A stretch of 64,000 bases of DNA from Sthenelais limicola (taxonomy: Eukaryota; Annelida; Polychaeta; Phyllodocida; Sigalionidae): NCBI GenBank assembly GCA_942159475.1, contig OW804096.1, forward strand, positions 11,147,871 through 11,211,870. Direction: 5' to 3'. Positions 1-11,253 of this stretch are shown here, piece by piece (within the stretch, counting starts at the first letter, position 1; each line of letters starts with the position of its first letter). Below the pieces are notes generated by a model. That model was not told the origin of the DNA. It made no database searches and saw nothing but the letters and a program-made list of their open reading frames with translations. A program made the translations under genes and the position numbers.

Positions 1-60
1 TTTGGGTTCTTTGAGAGAATTGGTGAAGGTGAATTGTACATTTTCTGAAACTTTGACCCA
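1..60 (+). mobile_element. GGGTCAG MITE, right end only
   Basis: This is the right-hand part of a MITE of the family described at 2157-2394, cut by the window edge. It ends in the typical ...TTTTCTGAAA..TGACCCA terminus. Confidence 0.8.
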
Positions 61-224
61 TTATATATTCATGAGTTATTATCAATGCAGAATTTAACAA
101 ATTTCTTATCAACTAGCGAGTTGCCAACTCATATAATATATAATATATATATATATATATACGTATGTGGTGAGTGAGTGAGATTGGTTGCTTTACGCCC
201 TTATCAACACATTGAAGGTTATAT

Positions 225-457
225 CAAGGGCGGGAGAGCTGAGAGGGAGGCAGTTTATGATCATAACCAGGAAATAGAGATAGAGAAGAAGGGAGAGAGA
301 GACAGAGAACAGAGACAGAAAGGCACTTTATGGTCATACCCAGGGAGAGCTGAGAGGGAGGCAGTTTATGATCATAACCAGGAAATAGAGATAGAGAAGA
401 AGGGAGAGAGAGGCATGGAAAAGAGACAGAAAGGCAGTTTATGGTCATACCCAGGAC
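225..457 (+). repeat. Two-copy tandem repeat, period about 111 bp, purine-rich
   Basis: The segment beginning GGGAGAGCTGAGAGGGAGG occurs at about 232 and again at about 343, and each copy ends near TTTATGGTCATACCCAGG. The open frame through it encodes only the repeat and is not considered a gene. Confidence 0.85.
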
Positions 458-551
458 CTACCACCCATGTGGCTGAATCACTTTGATTAAGGTTTTAGGT
501 GGAAAATAGGTAAGTTACTTGATCACATGTAGGCCTATGCATGATTCTTAC

Positions 552-780
552 CTTTACCCACTGCTTCTTCAATGGGCAAGTTCAACTGGTGAGCCATTTG
601 TCCCAGCACAGAGAAGGCTACAATGCCACAGAAAAGGCTTGTGAGGGTGTCAGCAACTGAAATCACTAAGGCATCCCGTACACAGTTACCACGTACAGGG
701 TTATGAGATGCTATGTTAATCAGCTGGCTCCCAGCACATCCAAGAGAGAAAAAGGCCTGACCTAAGGCATCTACCCATAC
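552..780 (-). CDS. SLC6 exon 7 (TM6-TM7)
   Basis: Phase 0 in, phase 1 out. It encodes [20 protein letters not shown], then [19 protein letters not shown] and a hydrophobic segment ending VGK. These are the TM6 substrate/Na+ region and TM7 of SLC6. The next exon would lie left of base 1. Confidence 0.93.
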
Positions 781-3700
781 CTGAAATAAATATATGGGTC
801 AGATTTTCAGAAAATGTACAATTGAAACATATTGAAGCTCATATCTGCATGAGTTGGTTTGGATAGTATATAGTGAATATACTTATATAACAAAGATATC
901 TAAAGGTGCATTTCCACTAGATCGCTTGTATCTGTGCTCATGGCTTGCTCTTGCCTCGCTTCTTTATAGTGTAATTTTCATTCACTCTATGCCCGCTTTT
1001 ATTTTTAGCACAATACAAGCCTAGGGTGACTCTACTGGTTTGCTTCTTTCCTCATGAAATCAATGGTAAATAACTTGGTCCGCTCTCATTGCACTCTTGG
1101 ATAGCTACTAAAAGACATGGAAAGAGCGCTGTGTAGCTGCACTCAAATCAAACACATCACATATTAGCGCAACATCCTGCGCTCTTCTAAAGAAGCGCAA
1201 ATAGCAGTTTTTTTAAGAGCGTATAGAAAGTGCAATAACCAATTCTATTCGACCGCTATGGTTTTGCTCTAACTTTGCTTGTTATGTGCTGGGGAAATAT
1301 AAAGAGCGGGCCATGAGCGGCCCAAAAGAGCGAGCCAGTGGAATTGCAGCCTAAAGTGATTACCATGTATTACTTACCCTGGGATTAGCCAGTTCAGACC
1401 ATCGGGGTTTGAGAAAATACAAAACTCCAAGGGCAGACCCTTCATGGAAGAACCCTTGAACAAGTAGCGATACAAGGACAACATACGGAAGGATTGTGAA
1501 GACATACGCCATCTGAAGTGGGAGCAATATTCACTTATTCACTTTTTCATTAAAGCTGCTTTTTTTTTTAATAATTTTTCTTTTTGACAAAACATTCACA
1601 GTTTGGGATAGATCTCATTCTGCCAGGTAGATAGGTATTTAAAAAATTCATATACACAAGTACAAGCATTACACATTTCAAGTTTAAAGCTTTCTCTGTT
1701 AACATTGGTAAAAAATGTTAGAGGGTTTTGTCTCGTTATTTTTCCTACAGGGATTTCTTTGTCGTCATAACTGAGGTAATATCTTAATATATCATCTAAA
1801 TCAAATAATAGTTTCACCTCTCTTAAAAGTACATTGTATCGCATAAAAGCCCCTGAAGTTTTAAGGAATGTGGGATCTGTTCATTAAGTAAATTATCTAT
1901 GAAATGTGCAAACGATAGTCTTTTTTTAAAATTCTACTGATTATTTGTGTGTATCTTGATGTCAGCATTCACTAAGAATAATACAAATGTGTAATCTTTC
2001 TGTTGAATAAAGATTATTTAAACTAAACTCGGTTACTGTGTGAATTGAATATATAAAACGTGTTCAGTTCTGTTGAACAGTATTTTGAACCTAATTTTTG
2101 TCTTACGTTTAAATTATTTGAGAACATTTGTGGGGGTGAATTGTATATACATATATGGGTCAGATTTTCAGAAAATGTACAATTGGCAGCTCTACATATT
2201 TAGTAATTTCTCCTAAAGTCTGCTAAAATTTTTTTATAGATTTTGGGTATATCTGAGTATATTTGGTATCGCATTGATCTAAAGTATCAGTTCTGTTATG
2301 TTAAACTGCATTTTGAAGCTCATTTTTGTCTTAAATGTGGGTTATTTGAGAGGATTGGTGAAGGTGAATTGTACATTTTCTGAAAATCTGGCCCACATGT
2401 CAATGCCCCAGATGTTAATAGTTTGGTTTAGTAATCTCACCTTGCCCCATGACTTAACATTGACGGATAGAGTAATGAATATCAATACAAGTGTAACCAG
2501 GAAACAGAGCAGTATGGGCCAGCGTGGAATCCCCATTTCCATAATACCAGAGGAAATTTGAAGTACGTAATTGCTGGAAAATAATGTACAAAGTAATATT
2601 AATATTAATATTACACCAATCAGGACAGAGAAAATGTGAATAAATGTGTCGTGTTCCAGGGAAATGAGTCATAAGTGATTTATTCACAAGATGTATTTGC
2701 GAGAATGTTTCCATTTTTGGGGTGCTTAACGCTTGTTGTAGTCTGAATACATGTACCAAATTTCAGGACAGTCTAATAAGTACATCTATGTATTTCTAAG
2801 GTCATCTTACAGTATATTTAGCTTCTTTACAAGTAAATGTCCGCCCAGAAATACTTTTAATTTTATAATAAACTTTTTTTCACAAATAAAAATACCAAAG
2901 TTAAAATATAGAAATACTCATTTAGATGTCCTACTGTTTACTATCATTGGAATCGGCTTGATCTCATCTGGTGCCTTTTCAAATATGGTGATATCTCAAA
3001 ATCCATTTTTTGCGACTTATGACTCATTTTCCTGAAACACATCACAAATAGGAAAATAAGGAAATACTTTATGTACTTACTGAAAATATTCATCACTGGC
3101 AGGAACAGGTTTTCTAAGAGTGTTGATTGTAGAATTGGTTCCATTTATTGTGGTGAGTAAATCACCTGCCATGCATTGACCTGCATGGAATGTACCGTTG
3201 TACAACGTACAATTCCTCTCTAGTGATAGAGTCTTTGTGTCCCTACAATCTTTAAATAAGGACAAATAATTAGGAAAAATGATCCACTAAGGTTGTGAAA
3301 CAAACTACATACATGGGTCAGATTTTCAGAAAATGTACAATTGGCAGCTCTACACATTTAGGAAATTCGGCTAAATTTGGCTAAAAAATGATGAATACTG
3401 AGTATGTCTGAGTATATCTGGTATCACATTGATTTAAAGTATCAGTTCTGTTATATTAAACTGTATTTTGAAGCTCATTTCTGTCTTAAATATGGGTTAT
3501 TTGAGAGGATTGCTGAAGGCGAATTGTACATTTTCTGAAAATCTGACCCACGTATCTCCCCAGCTGTGTTAAGCAACACATATATGATAAGATAAATAAT
3601 GAAAATATTGTAGAGATAAATAATTGAAGAAATATAATAGGAACCACTGGTGTAATTAATTGTCACAACGATTATTCTCAATGTTTCTATAATTATAGTA

Positions 3701-6700
3701 TGATGACTATGATAGATATATTATGTTAGCACAAGAGGGCACTGAGAGTGCAGTGTGACGTCACAAAGTGGTACCTCTCCAGTCCGTGTATTATGTAGGC
3801 CTACATTATGTTCATTTCAAGATTTAGCCACTTAATAACATATGCTAAAAGTGGTGCCCTCAATGGAGTGTTTAACTGTGTAACTACTTTTTCCCTATAA
3901 ATGGATAAAGCGCCCTAAATGTTAGCTTGCATCAAGTGCCACTGGGGCCGTTACATTTCAATAATAGCAAAGAAATTGATTTTCTCATAGTATTTTTGGA
4001 TTTAGTGACCCTTTGTGGGTCAGATTTTCAGAAAATGTACAATTGGCAGCTGTACACAAAATTTGGTAAATTCTGCTGAATTAGACTGCAATTTGGTAAA
4101 TTCGAGTATATTTGGCATTGCATTAATTCTAGCAATCTGTTTGGTTAGGTTGAACTGAATTTTGAACTTTATTTTCGTCTGAAATTTGGGTTATTTAAGA
4201 GGATTGGTGAAGTTTGTACATTTTCTGAAAGTCTGACCCTTAAACATGTCCAGACCAGCTGGCATGTTTCCTCTTCTCTACCATTGGTGCATACTACTGT
4301 TCAAAGCCATTTCTGAACGATATATGGGTCAGATTTTCAGAAAATGTACAATTGCTAGCTCTACACATTTAGTAAAGTATGTCATATTAGGCTGCAATTT
4401 GGTCAATACTAGTTAAATTCGAGTATATTCAGCATTGTATTGATTCTAGCAATCAGTTTGGTTAGGTTGAACTGTATTTTGAACATTATTTTCGTCTGAA
4501 ATTTGGGTTATTTGAGAAGATTGGTGAAGGTAAACTGTACATTTTCATAAAATCTGACCCATATACCATCAAAATAATGGTCTTTAAAAACCATGAAATA
4601 GAAATGAACTAACCTGGAGTATTCCACCAATTGGTGCAACTGTCCCATGGAAGCATAGGAGCCATGGAGGCAATAAAATAGAAAAATGTGAACGACACAA
4701 TCACACAATAAAATACATCCACTTCGATGTTGAGGGCTAGTGTCATCCATCCTATACCTACGGACACACACATGGAGAAACAGTGATATACACTCTAAAA
4801 AAGTATTTGATAGGTAAACAAGTGAACCGGTAGAATCGCTCTGTACCCTGAAGGGCCTAGTCCACTAAGCCGATTCTCATGCGATTCTTACAGAATTTAG
4901 TCCAAAAAAGTCCTCTGCGGCGCAAAATCGCATGAGAATCGGCTTGGTGGACTAGGCCCTTTATTGCACACAAATAAAAAGGGATGAACAGCAAATATAT
5001 TTTTAAAAAACGCACAATAAAGAAGCAAACCAATAGCGCACAGATCTATAAAATGGTTTCACTTCATTGTCAAGCTTTTTTTCCGTTCCATCACATGAGA
5101 ATTTATTATTTGCAACATATTAAGTTTCCATAAACAATCAACTGAATATTATAGCAGATTCCATCGTTAATATTTGTGGACTTAATCATAATGCATTTTG
5201 AAGGTCCTTCCAGTTTCTCGGGGAAAAGTTCCTAATTGTGCATGTAGATGAAACCATATCCCCAATATACGCCCGCCTCCGTAATTCGAATTACATGGGT
5301 ACCAGGGGATTTCAGCTCCTATGTGTTTTCTTTTAATTATAGTTAAATGAATGGTTTAATATAAAATCTGAATCGGCAGATCTCTTGCAATGAGTGTAGG
5401 CCTGCATATATACGTTTTCTTCAGGGACCATGTTGTGAAACTGATGCAAAACCAAAACCTATGTTGTTATTGCTCAAATGCTTGGTCACCATGATGCTTT
5501 TCAAGCATAAAATCGATCATGATGATAATCTTAAAATCACGAACACTTTACCAGAAATTATTAGTTTAACTTAAGGGTTTTGGTTCTGAACTTTTCTTAA
5601 ATTTATACAGCTTTAGTTAGGCCCACTCGCCATTCAAGGATTCATTCAAGAGCATTCAAGTATTTTCCCTCTGTAAGAAATCCCCGAACATTTCAAGGCC
5701 ATTTAAAAGATTCCAACAGGATTCAAAGCCATGTGATGATATTTCAGGCCTCTCGACCTATAATGTTAATTTTCCAACTCCCATACTTGGAATAGAGTTG
5801 ATAAAGTCCACCACAAAATACCCTAGCTTGATTTTGAAAAGGAGGGGGCATGTGCCCCCGCGCCACCCCCTAAATTCGCCCCTGACGTAAGCAAGCATTA
5901 AGGTGTGTAGAAAATAAGAAAAACCCCCAGGAAAAAGCTAAAAATTCATTAAAAATTGAATCAAACAACCAGGTTTAACATTGTATATGCCAAGAAGGCA
6001 GGATATCTTGAATAAAACAAAAAAAATCAAAATAGAATTAAGGGATGGGGTTTTTAGTTGATGCCCATTGCTTGGAGAATAGGAGACCCCAACATTAAAG
6101 GTTGGAACCTCCTGACCAATTTGATGAATTACAGTGGTACTTGCCAGAAAGTCAATTGAAATTACAGAGGTACCAAAACTGAATTACAGAGGTACTACCG
6201 ATTTTCTTCATGCACAGATCATAGGTTTTTGGCCCTAATGATACATACCAAACTATTGCTAAGCAACATTGCAAGAGATCTGCTGATTCAGATTTTATAT
6301 TAAACCATTCATTTAGCTATAATTGGAAGAAAACACAAGAGGAGCTAAAGTCAGCTTCCGCCATCTGTATCCATGTAATTCGAGTTACGGAGGCAGGCGT
6401 AAGCACAGTGAAAATATGAATTGGGAAAGTTTTCTTCACCAATTGCTCTGCATCGGTGTTTCATCTTGGTAACCGGTCACTCTTTCAACAGTGCAGTATT
6501 ACATACCTGACATTATGGGTGCCGCACTCCAACATCTTAAAGGCCCCTTCCTACCGAACTGACCCAGAGCGATGTCAGACAGCACCAGTGGAAGGCCCGT
6601 CAGCAATACCATGATAAGGAACGGGATAAGGAAGGCACCTAATGATAAAATAAATAAATCTTTATTCAATTCAATTAAAACATTCTTTATTGCTGATGGT

Positions 6701-9700
6701 AAATTACAATTGGTAGATCATCTCTGACTATTGTCAGCTCTTCCGACGAGTGTCATTTTTTAACTTGACTTGTGTTTCGAGTAAACTAGTAGAATAGTGA
6801 ACTAAAGAATAATAATCAACTATTTTCGGTACATGTGAATGGTTGGATGGTTAATTACAGCGAGAATGTGGCACATGTGATGTGTTTCAGGAAAAATGAG
6901 TCATAAGTCGCAAACTTTGGATTTTGTGATATTATCATATTTGAAAAGATGAGACCAAGGGGATTCCAATGAATATAAACATTAAGGGCATTTGATAAGT
7001 ATTTCTATATCTTAAGTTTGATATTTTTATTTCTGAAAAAAATGTTTTCAATATTTTTGGGTGGACAATAACTATTAAAGTAGCTAAATATACTCTATGG
7101 AATGACCCTATAAATGCATGATAATATTTGATACACTGTCTTGCAATTTGGTACATGTATTTATATTTCATCCAGCGTTAGGGCCAACAAGAATGAAAAC
7201 ATTCCTACAAAGGACTTCTGACTCATTTTCCTGAAACACATCACATATGATAACGAGAAGTGTAGTAATCAAAGGTACCTCATGGGATTTATTGCCAACA
7301 AACCTATACAATTCCGATCAGCATTTAGCAACAATAATTATCTGTGTTATGGCTACTTGATATATTTAGACTAGGACAGGGAATGTTTATATAAGGGTCA
7401 GATTTTTCGGAAAATGTCCAATTGGCAGCTGTACATATTTAGTAAATTCTGCTAAATTAGGCTGCAATTTGGTCAATACTAGGTAAATTCGAGTATATTC
7501 GGCATCGCATTGATTCTAGCAATCTGTTTGGTTAGGTTGAACTGTATTTTGAACTTTATATTTGTTGAAATTTGGGTTATTTGAGAAGATTGGCGAAGTT
7601 AGATTGTACATTTTCTGAAAAATCTGACCCATTAAGACTAGGACAGGGTATGTTTATATAACTGGATTGATGTATACGGGCATTTATGTTGGCAATAGTG
7701 AATTGACCTAATTGTGTTAGTGTTTTTTGATGGAGACATAATCATACACAATTATCTTTTTAATTTGTTTATTGGCAGTATGTTACAATTCACTGTGTCG
7801 CCACCAGGGTGTTCTTCTCACCGTCTGCGCTAATAGCAATGGATAATAAATTGAATGAGTTTGTAAGTAAATGATATATGGGTCAGATTTTCACAAAAAA
7901 ATGTACATTTGGCAGCTCTACACATTTAGGAAATTCTGCTAAATTTGGCTGAAAAATGATGAATACTGAGTATATCTGGTATCAAATTGATTTAAAGTAT
8001 CAGTTCTGTTATGTTGAACTCTATTTTGAAGCTAATTTCTGTCTTAAATGTGGGTTATTTGAGAGGATTGCTGAAGGCGAATTGTACATTTTCTGAGAGC
8101 CTGACCCATATGAGAGTTAGTTTTTGTTACATGTATTAATAGTTTGAGAGAGGAGGAGGTAGGGGAGTACGGAAGGTGTTGTTAATACATGTATGATGTA
8201 GTTGTCTGTTTAATATTATTGCAAACGTATGAAAGATTATGTGTAATGAATGGAATCAATATTGGTATGTTAATTAGCCATGTTTTGGAAATGATTCAAA
8301 AGTTTGGAACGAGTTCGTTCAATTAGTTAGCCAGAAGGACGGTTGTGAGATCTGGGGCCTGTTACATGTGTAATTAATCATATCATTAATTAAAAAGTTC
8401 CTTGCTACGCTTTTTGTCCTTAGGCCAAAAAAAATAGGTATGTTTCCGATTTTATATCCCCCCCCCCCACACACACACACCTAGCAAAACCTTCCCCTAC
8501 CTACATTTCTTTTACCATACCTGATTTTTTGTTTACCATAATCTTACTTTGTTTTTACTTTTTTTTATAGAAAAAGCTCATAAAAGCAGGAAAACAGGTT
8601 TTACCCCGAACTGTCAAAAAGTACATTTCCCATGTTTAAAACAACTATTGTTATAAAATAGACATCTTTCTCAGTTTCTGGGAGGTGGTTTCCTAGAAAG
8701 AATAATGAAAAAAAAGTTACCCCCAGTTCAGCCAGATAAATCGGAAACACACCTATTTTTTGGTGGCCTTATCCTGAGTAGGAAATTCTTAATGTAGGAA
8801 TAAAATATAGCTTTGTATAGCAAATGGTCTATTCATTACACTTATTCAATGTTTATTAAATGAGGACCCAATGTTGGTGCTCTATAATTTAGATATTGTC
8901 ATTCATATCCTTTATGATTACACTGAACAAGTTTCATGTGATTCTGTGACTACTCGTTTTAACTATCTTAGCCACTTTAATGTAGGAATTAAAATATAGC
9001 TTTGTATAGCAAATGCCTCGCATATAATGGTTCCTTACTACCTGCTTATCAAGGGGTAAAATCTAAGCAAGAAAGGACTGAAATAAGGTTATGAAACAGG
9101 CCCGAGAGGGCAATAATTAAGAAAAATATATTGATGACATCGAACTATTTCTCGCTTAGTAAGAATTGAAATAATAATTGTAAAGCCATATAAGTAATTT
9201 GCTATAATACATGATGATATGTCATATATTTATATCGATATTCTAACATAATGACGTCCCCCCCCCCTGCATACCATGGATACGTCATATATGGGTCAGA
9301 ATATGTACAATTCGCCTTCACCAACCCTCTCTTATAACCCACACTTAAGAAAAAAATGAGCTTCAAAATGCAGTTTAACATAAAAGAACTGATACTTTAA
9401 ATCAAAGCGTTAACAAATACACTCAAATATACCCGATATTCATAATTTTTCAGCCAAATTTAGCAGGATTTCCTAAAGGTGTAGAGCGGCCAATTGTACA
9501 TTTTCTGAAAATCTGACCCGTATACGTTTTGTTTTGAATAAATAAAACAAATAAACAAACCTCCGCCATTTCTGTAGCATTGATATGGGAATCTCCACAG
9601 GTTTCCAAGTCCAATGGCATAACTGATGGAGGCCATGAGAAAATCCAGCTTGCGATCCCATTGCGCTTTCTCAGGTTTGCGATCCAATTGCGCTTTCTCA

Positions 9701-9723
9701 GGCCTAACCTGCGCTTCAGCCAT
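552..9723 (-). CDS. SLC6-family Na+/Cl- dependent transporter (5' seven exons, partial)
   Basis: Seven minus-strand exons join in phase (9561-9723, 6507-6638, 4614-4757, 3081-3249, 2441-2573, 1378-1512, 552-780) into about 368 residues, and the rest lies left of the window. SLC6 proteins are plasma-membrane symporters that move amino acids, glycine, GABA, monoamines or osmolytes with Na+ and Cl-. The visible hallmarks are the TM1 motif [10 protein letters not shown] (residues 38-47), NGGGAFLIP at the start of TM2, ALGQF...GPL, the TM3 and LPW..C.N.WNTP block before the large glycosylated loop, and a TM6 block [14 protein letters not shown]. The length and exon order match TM1 to about TM7 of a roughly 600-residue family. 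The substrate is not readable from this part. Introns are full of MITEs. The N-terminus carries a tandem duplication of the PEKAQ.DRK segment. Identification of the family is firm; the subtype is open. Confidence 0.93.
796..823 (+). mobile_element. Solo MITE terminus
   Basis: An isolated 28-bp GGGTCAG-type end lies 15 bp upstream of SLC6 exon 7, without the rest of the element. It is either a relic or the site of an internal deletion. Confidence 0.7.
1378..1512 (-). CDS. SLC6 exon 6 (TM5)
   Basis: Phase 0 at both ends. It encodes [20 protein letters not shown], then [21 protein letters not shown]. This matches the FTA.FPYVVL TM5 and the G...G..YL.P....L loop of the family. Confidence 0.92.
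2060..2146 (+). mobile_element. GGGTCAG MITE, right-half fragment
   Basis: Diverged 3' half of a MITE copy (AACAGTATTTTGAACC...TTATTTGAGA), lacking its left end and last bases. It lies just upstream of the full copy at 2157. Confidence 0.65.
2157..2394 (+). mobile_element. GGGTCAG MITE, subfamily B (family description)
   Basis: A full-length non-autonomous element of about 235 bp. Its terminal inverted repeats are about 28 bp, reading GGGTCAGATTTTCAGAAAAT.. at the left and the complement at the right. No coding capacity is seen. Comparing copies shows three subfamilies: A (..GGCTGCAATTTGGTCAATAC..), B (..GGCTGAAAAATGATGAATAC..) and C (..GGACTGAAAAATCATCAAC..). Target-site duplications of 4-6 AT-rich bases can be read at several copies (for example AGAT, AAAT, AATT, ATGA, ATGTG, ACATAT). 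The autonomous partner is not in the window. Here and below, '+' means the GGCAGCT side comes first. Confidence 0.9.
2441..2573 (-). CDS. SLC6 exon 5 (TM4)
   Basis: Phase 2 in, phase 0 out. It encodes [20 protein letters not shown] followed by a hydrophobic stretch and VKSWGK, matching the VLx(I/S)..GI...G.(I/L)RW start and the G-V-K-S-x-GK end of TM4 in SLC6. Confidence 0.9.
2636..3046 (+). mobile_element. Second MITE family (GTGTTTCAGGAAAATGAGTCA ends), copy a
   Basis: About 400 bp bounded by inverted copies of a GTG(A)TGTGTTTCAGG.AAATGAGTCA end. The interior shares ATTGGAATC..CTTGATCTCATC and the AAAAATACCAAAGTTAAAAT-like stretch with the copies at 6863 and 9862. It sits in SLC6 intron 4. 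Confidence 0.7.
3081..3249 (-). CDS. SLC6 exon 4 (extracellular loop 2)
   Basis: Phase 1 in, phase 2 out. The sequence is hydrophilic and loop-like with several N-x-S/T sites (NCT, NGT, NGT, NST) and the second loop cysteine right after the WNTP junction. It ends PASDEYFQ, the usual approach to the next exon. Loop 2 is the least conserved part of the family. Confidence 0.85.
3315..3549 (+). mobile_element. GGGTCAG MITE, subfamily B
   Basis: Full-length copy in SLC6 intron 3, with both inverted termini intact. It begins 65 bp upstream of exon 4 in gene orientation. Confidence 0.9.
4017..4239 (+). mobile_element. GGGTCAG MITE, subfamily A
   Basis: Near-complete copy with a small deletion before the right terminus (GTGAAGTTTGTACATT). 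Confidence 0.88.
4326..4560 (+). mobile_element. GGGTCAG MITE, subfamily A
   Basis: Full-length copy flanked by ATATAT / ATATAC, ending 53 bp from the donor side of SLC6 exon 3. Confidence 0.9.
4614..4757 (-). CDS. SLC6 exon 3 (TM3, start of extracellular loop 2)
   Basis: Phase 1 at both ends. It encodes [13 protein letters not shown], a hydrophobic segment, and [17 protein letters not shown]. The LPW-x-x-C-x-N-x-WNT motif and its cysteine are typical just before the big extracellular loop of SLC6 proteins. Confidence 0.92.
4851..4961. mobile_element. Short palindromic foldback element
   Basis: About 110 bp. The left arm AGGGCCTAGTCCACTAAGCC.. is repeated inverted at the right as ..GGCTTGGTGGACTAGGCCCT, with arms of about 35 bp and a short AT-rich centre. 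It is a MITE-like hairpin without coding potential. Confidence 0.85.
5262..6398. mobile_element. Foldback element with about 130-bp terminal inverted repeats
   Basis: The left end (TACGCCCGCCTCCGTAATTC..) and the segment up to about 5396 recur inverted at about 6262-6398 (..GAGTTACGGAGGCAGGCGTA). The arms share the reverse-complementary stretch around GATCTCTTGCAATG / GCAAGAGATCTGCTGATTC. The interior has no convincing ORF. A non-autonomous DNA transposon is the likeliest reading. Confidence 0.8.
6507..6638 (-). CDS. SLC6 exon 2 (TM2)
   Basis: Flanked by AG (6639-6640) and GT, with phase 1 at both ends. It begins [10 protein letters not shown] and contains [15 protein letters not shown], matching TM2 and the conserved GQF..GPL loop of SLC6 proteins. 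Confidence 0.92.
6863..7249. mobile_element. Second MITE family (GTGTTTCAGG..ATGAGTCA ends), copy b
   Basis: Opposite orientation to copy a: GTGATGTGTTTCAGGAAAAA..GAGTCATAAG at the left, its inverse TGACTCATTTTCCTGAAACA at the right. It lies in SLC6 intron 1. Confidence 0.75.
7395..7630 (+). mobile_element. GGGTCAG MITE, subfamily A
   Basis: Full-length copy in SLC6 intron 1, with one-base insertions in both termini. Confidence 0.9.
7880..8107 (+). mobile_element. GGGTCAG MITE, subfamily B
   Basis: Full-length copy with flanking ATAT on both sides, a plausible target duplication. Confidence 0.9.
8108..9292. other. SLC6 intron 1 interval without gene
   Basis: No exon seen. It contains a C-tract followed by (CA)n at about 8460-8480, and a 36-bp direct repeat (TAATGTAGGAAT.AAAATATAG..) at 8790-8826 and 8979-9015. 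Confidence 0.6.
9293..9519 (-). mobile_element. GGGTCAG MITE, subfamily B
   Basis: Full-length reverse copy lacking part of the left terminus (CAGAATATGTACAATTC). It ends only 40 bp from the SLC6 exon 1 donor. Confidence 0.9.
9561..9723 (-). CDS. SLC6 exon 1 (N-terminus, TM1)
   Basis: It starts with ATG at 9723 and ends in phase 1 at a GT donor (9559-9560). It encodes 54 residues plus one base, including the TM1 sodium-site motif [10 protein letters not shown]. The N-terminal segment PEKAQLDRK / PEKAQWDRK is duplicated in tandem; the W-D-R-K copy matches the usual cytoplasmic gate of the family. Confidence 0.92.
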
Positions 9724-9861
9724 CGTTAGAGATCCAATGTTCTAGCTCAGAGAAAAATTATATTGGAATTTTGAGCCCCTGAACATAAATATTACATGTG
9801 GTATAATATCATCGCTTCTCTAAAATCATCGCTTATCAGTGCACCAACAGGCCACAAATGT

Positions 9862-10183
9862 CCGTCATTTGTGATGTGTTTCAGGGAAATGTGCCACAAG
9901 TCGCAAATATTTTTCAAAGTGTTTATTTTACAAGATCCTTGCGTCTTAAAAGTCCTCATATTGAGTTTATTTAGTTACTTTGCCTGTTATTGCCCCCCAG
10001 AAATATTGCAAACTTCTTTTTTCAAAAATAAAAATATCAAACTTAAAATCTAGAAATGCTTTTTAGATTATTAGACTGTTTACTATCATTGGAATCCGCT
10101 TGATCTCATCTTTTCAAATATAATGATATCTCAAAATCCATTTTTTGCGACTTGTGACTCATTTTCCTGAAACAGATCACATT
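9862..10183. mobile_element. Second MITE family (GTGTTTCAGG..ATGAGTCA ends), copy c
   Basis: Shorter copy (about 320 bp) in the region upstream of SLC6 exon 1. Its ends are TGTGATGTGTTTCAGGGAAA and TGACTCATTTTCCTGAAACA. Confidence 0.75.
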
Positions 10184-10522
10184 TGAGGTGTACCGTTATT
10201 TATAATTAGTAAGTATCATTAATGGATCGAATTTTACCAGTTTGGTTGGGGAATTAAAGAGATATCGAGGGAAAACGGCACACGATGTCTCTAAAATCGG
10301 TTAATACAAACGGCAAATTATATTAATAAAATATAGTAATATGACATTCCTGGTTACTAGCAGGTCTCAAACATCTCCATTAATCATCGATACGTTATAT
10401 AAGATAAATGAACTCTTTCGAAGATTCTATTCTTTTTAAACATTTTATTTATACTTGGTCCCCTATTTGGAAGGTTTCACCTATCCCAAGTTTTTTAACA
10501 GAATAATATACACTAAATATAT

Positions 10523-10757
10523 GGGTCAAATTTTCAGAAAATGTACAATTCAACTTCGCCAATCCTCTCAAATAACTCAAATTTCAGACGAAAATAGAAT
10601 TCAAAATATAGTTCAACCTAACCAATCGAATTGCTAGAAACAATGCAATGCCGAATATTCTCGAATTTACCTAGTATTGACCAAATTGTCGCCTAATTTA
10701 GCAGAATTTACTAAATGTGTACAGCTGCCAATTGTACATTTTCTGAGAATCTGACCC
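10523..10757 (-). mobile_element. GGGTCAG MITE, subfamily A
   Basis: Full-length reverse copy. An ORF across it is simply MITE sequence. Confidence 0.9.
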
Positions 10758-11054
10758 ACATACTGATATTATAACTACATATAAAGATAAATACCAAGTT
10801 TCTATAGCTCACAGAAAACAATAAGCGACATACCTTTCTTTGCTTTTAGCTAGCCTCCCTGACTGAATCCGCACGGTCTATGGTAAGCGAGGATCCAACA
10901 CCACTGTTGAAATAGCCCTGCAATTCCTACACTATAATTTAGATGCTTAGTAATGTTTTCGAATATCTTGTATGATCTGAGCCTGAATGAAATGATGAAT
11001 GGTAAACGACCCATTCGTGAGTGACCTATACCAACCGATGCCATGAGTCTGAAG

Positions 11055-11100
11055 CGCGCGGGGGGGGGGGGGGGGCAGGGGGGGGGGGCACTGAAGGGAG
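11055..11100 (+). repeat. Poly-G tracts
   Basis: Two long G runs separated by CA, next to a G-rich low-complexity stretch. Length is likely unstable or mis-assembled. Confidence 0.8.
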
Positions 11101-11226
11101 GAGAGAGCTAGGTCGGTAGGGGTAGGGGTCGGTGGCGAAGGTGTAGAATTCAATGTACATGTATGTGTAAATGTTAACTCCATTCAATTTAACCATCTGA
11201 GGTGAGACAGTATTTGTAGGAGATGT

Positions 11227-11253
11227 GGGTCAGATTTTCAAAAAGGTACAATT
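11227..11253 (+). mobile_element. GGGTCAG MITE, left terminus, split by the Ngaro-like element
   Basis: The left terminus stops exactly after ..GTACAATT, and the element resumes at 16620 with GGCAGCTGTAC. The two parts join into one subfamily A MITE with nothing lost or duplicated. Confidence 0.92.

Noticed and set aside
178..486. Open frame of about 100 codons near the left edge
   Set aside because: It translates a two-copy tandem repeat with Glu/Arg/Lys-rich low complexity and is open on both strands, so it is not a gene.
1596..1844. Minus-strand frame of 82 codons in the SLC6 intron
   Set aside because: No recognisable domain, no splice support; lies between SLC6 exons 5 and 6 on the same strand without joining them.
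10455..10637. Frame with NRIIYTKYMGQ
   Set aside because: Half of it is MITE sequence; the same peptide text recurs in other MITE copies.
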